The notes under the pieces: model-generated
Seen by the model: the letters and a program-made list of their open reading frames with translations, nothing else
The model's database searches: none
What the model was told of the DNA's origin: nothing
From: Hyphomicrobiales bacterium
Lineage (GTDB): Bacteria; Pseudomonadota; Alphaproteobacteria; Rhizobiales; Xanthobacteraceae
Direction: 5' to 3'
NCBI GenBank assembly: GCA_016201085.1
Contig: JACQDO010000270.1
Location: 1 to 5,351 of the forward strand
DNA length: 5,351 nt
Program-made: the position numbers and the translations under genes
Part shown: piece after piece, positions 5,351 to 5,351 of the stretch
How the letters are laid out: each line of letters begins with the position of its first letter
Position numbering within the stretch: the stretch's first letter is position 1

Positions 5351-5351
5351 C

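Overview
The window looks like chromosome of a GC-rich alphaproteobacterium, most likely a Bradyrhizobium/Rhodopseudomonas-type member of the Rhizobiales, with a small accessory scar at its right end. This rests on the strong GC bias with long antisense shadow frames, an egtB-egtD gene pair, a palindromic intergenic repeat of a kind I associate with Bradyrhizobiaceae, and a candidate EcfG-type stress promoter. It is a judgement from sequence style, not from a database match.

Left to right. Positions 1-41 (minus) hold the first codons of a gene running out of the window, possibly an IS4/Tn5-like transposase. Positions 140-1015 (minus) encode a complete fumarylacetoacetate hydrolase (FAH) family enzyme. 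A 105-bp inverted-repeat element (1098-1202) separates it from egtD. The ergothioneine genes egtB (2195-3445) and egtD (1212-2183) lie on the minus strand 11 bp apart and are presumably one operon. EgtB is intact and has its iron ligands. egtD carries one in-frame amber codon (1836-1838) that splits an otherwise full-length 323-codon reading frame. As read, the strain would probably not make hercynine or ergothioneine unless the stop is a sequencing error, is read through, or is rescued by restart at the ATG that directly follows it.

Positions 3446-3784 have no gene. They hold a GGAAC-N16-CGTA promoter candidate for egtBD, an inverted repeat that contains a match to a tRNA 3' end and may be an integration junction, and a 35-nt interrupted palindrome just before an integrase start. 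From 3785 a tyrosine-recombinase gene begins but is cut after 54 codons by a complete IS5-family element (about 3947-5218; 345-aa DDE transposase, 19-bp terminal inverted repeats). The rest of the integrase does not resume on the far side and the flanks do not form an exact target duplication. The insertion sequence therefore marks a rearranged junction. Beyond it, a minus-strand reading frame ends with its stop codon exactly at the element's edge.

The two parts are an ordinary chromosomal antioxidant/catabolic segment on the left and the eroded edge of an integrated element, hit by an insertion sequence, on the right. I found no clearly novel multi-gene system. The points most worth a second look are the amber egtD, its possible general-stress promoter, and the integrase/IS junction.
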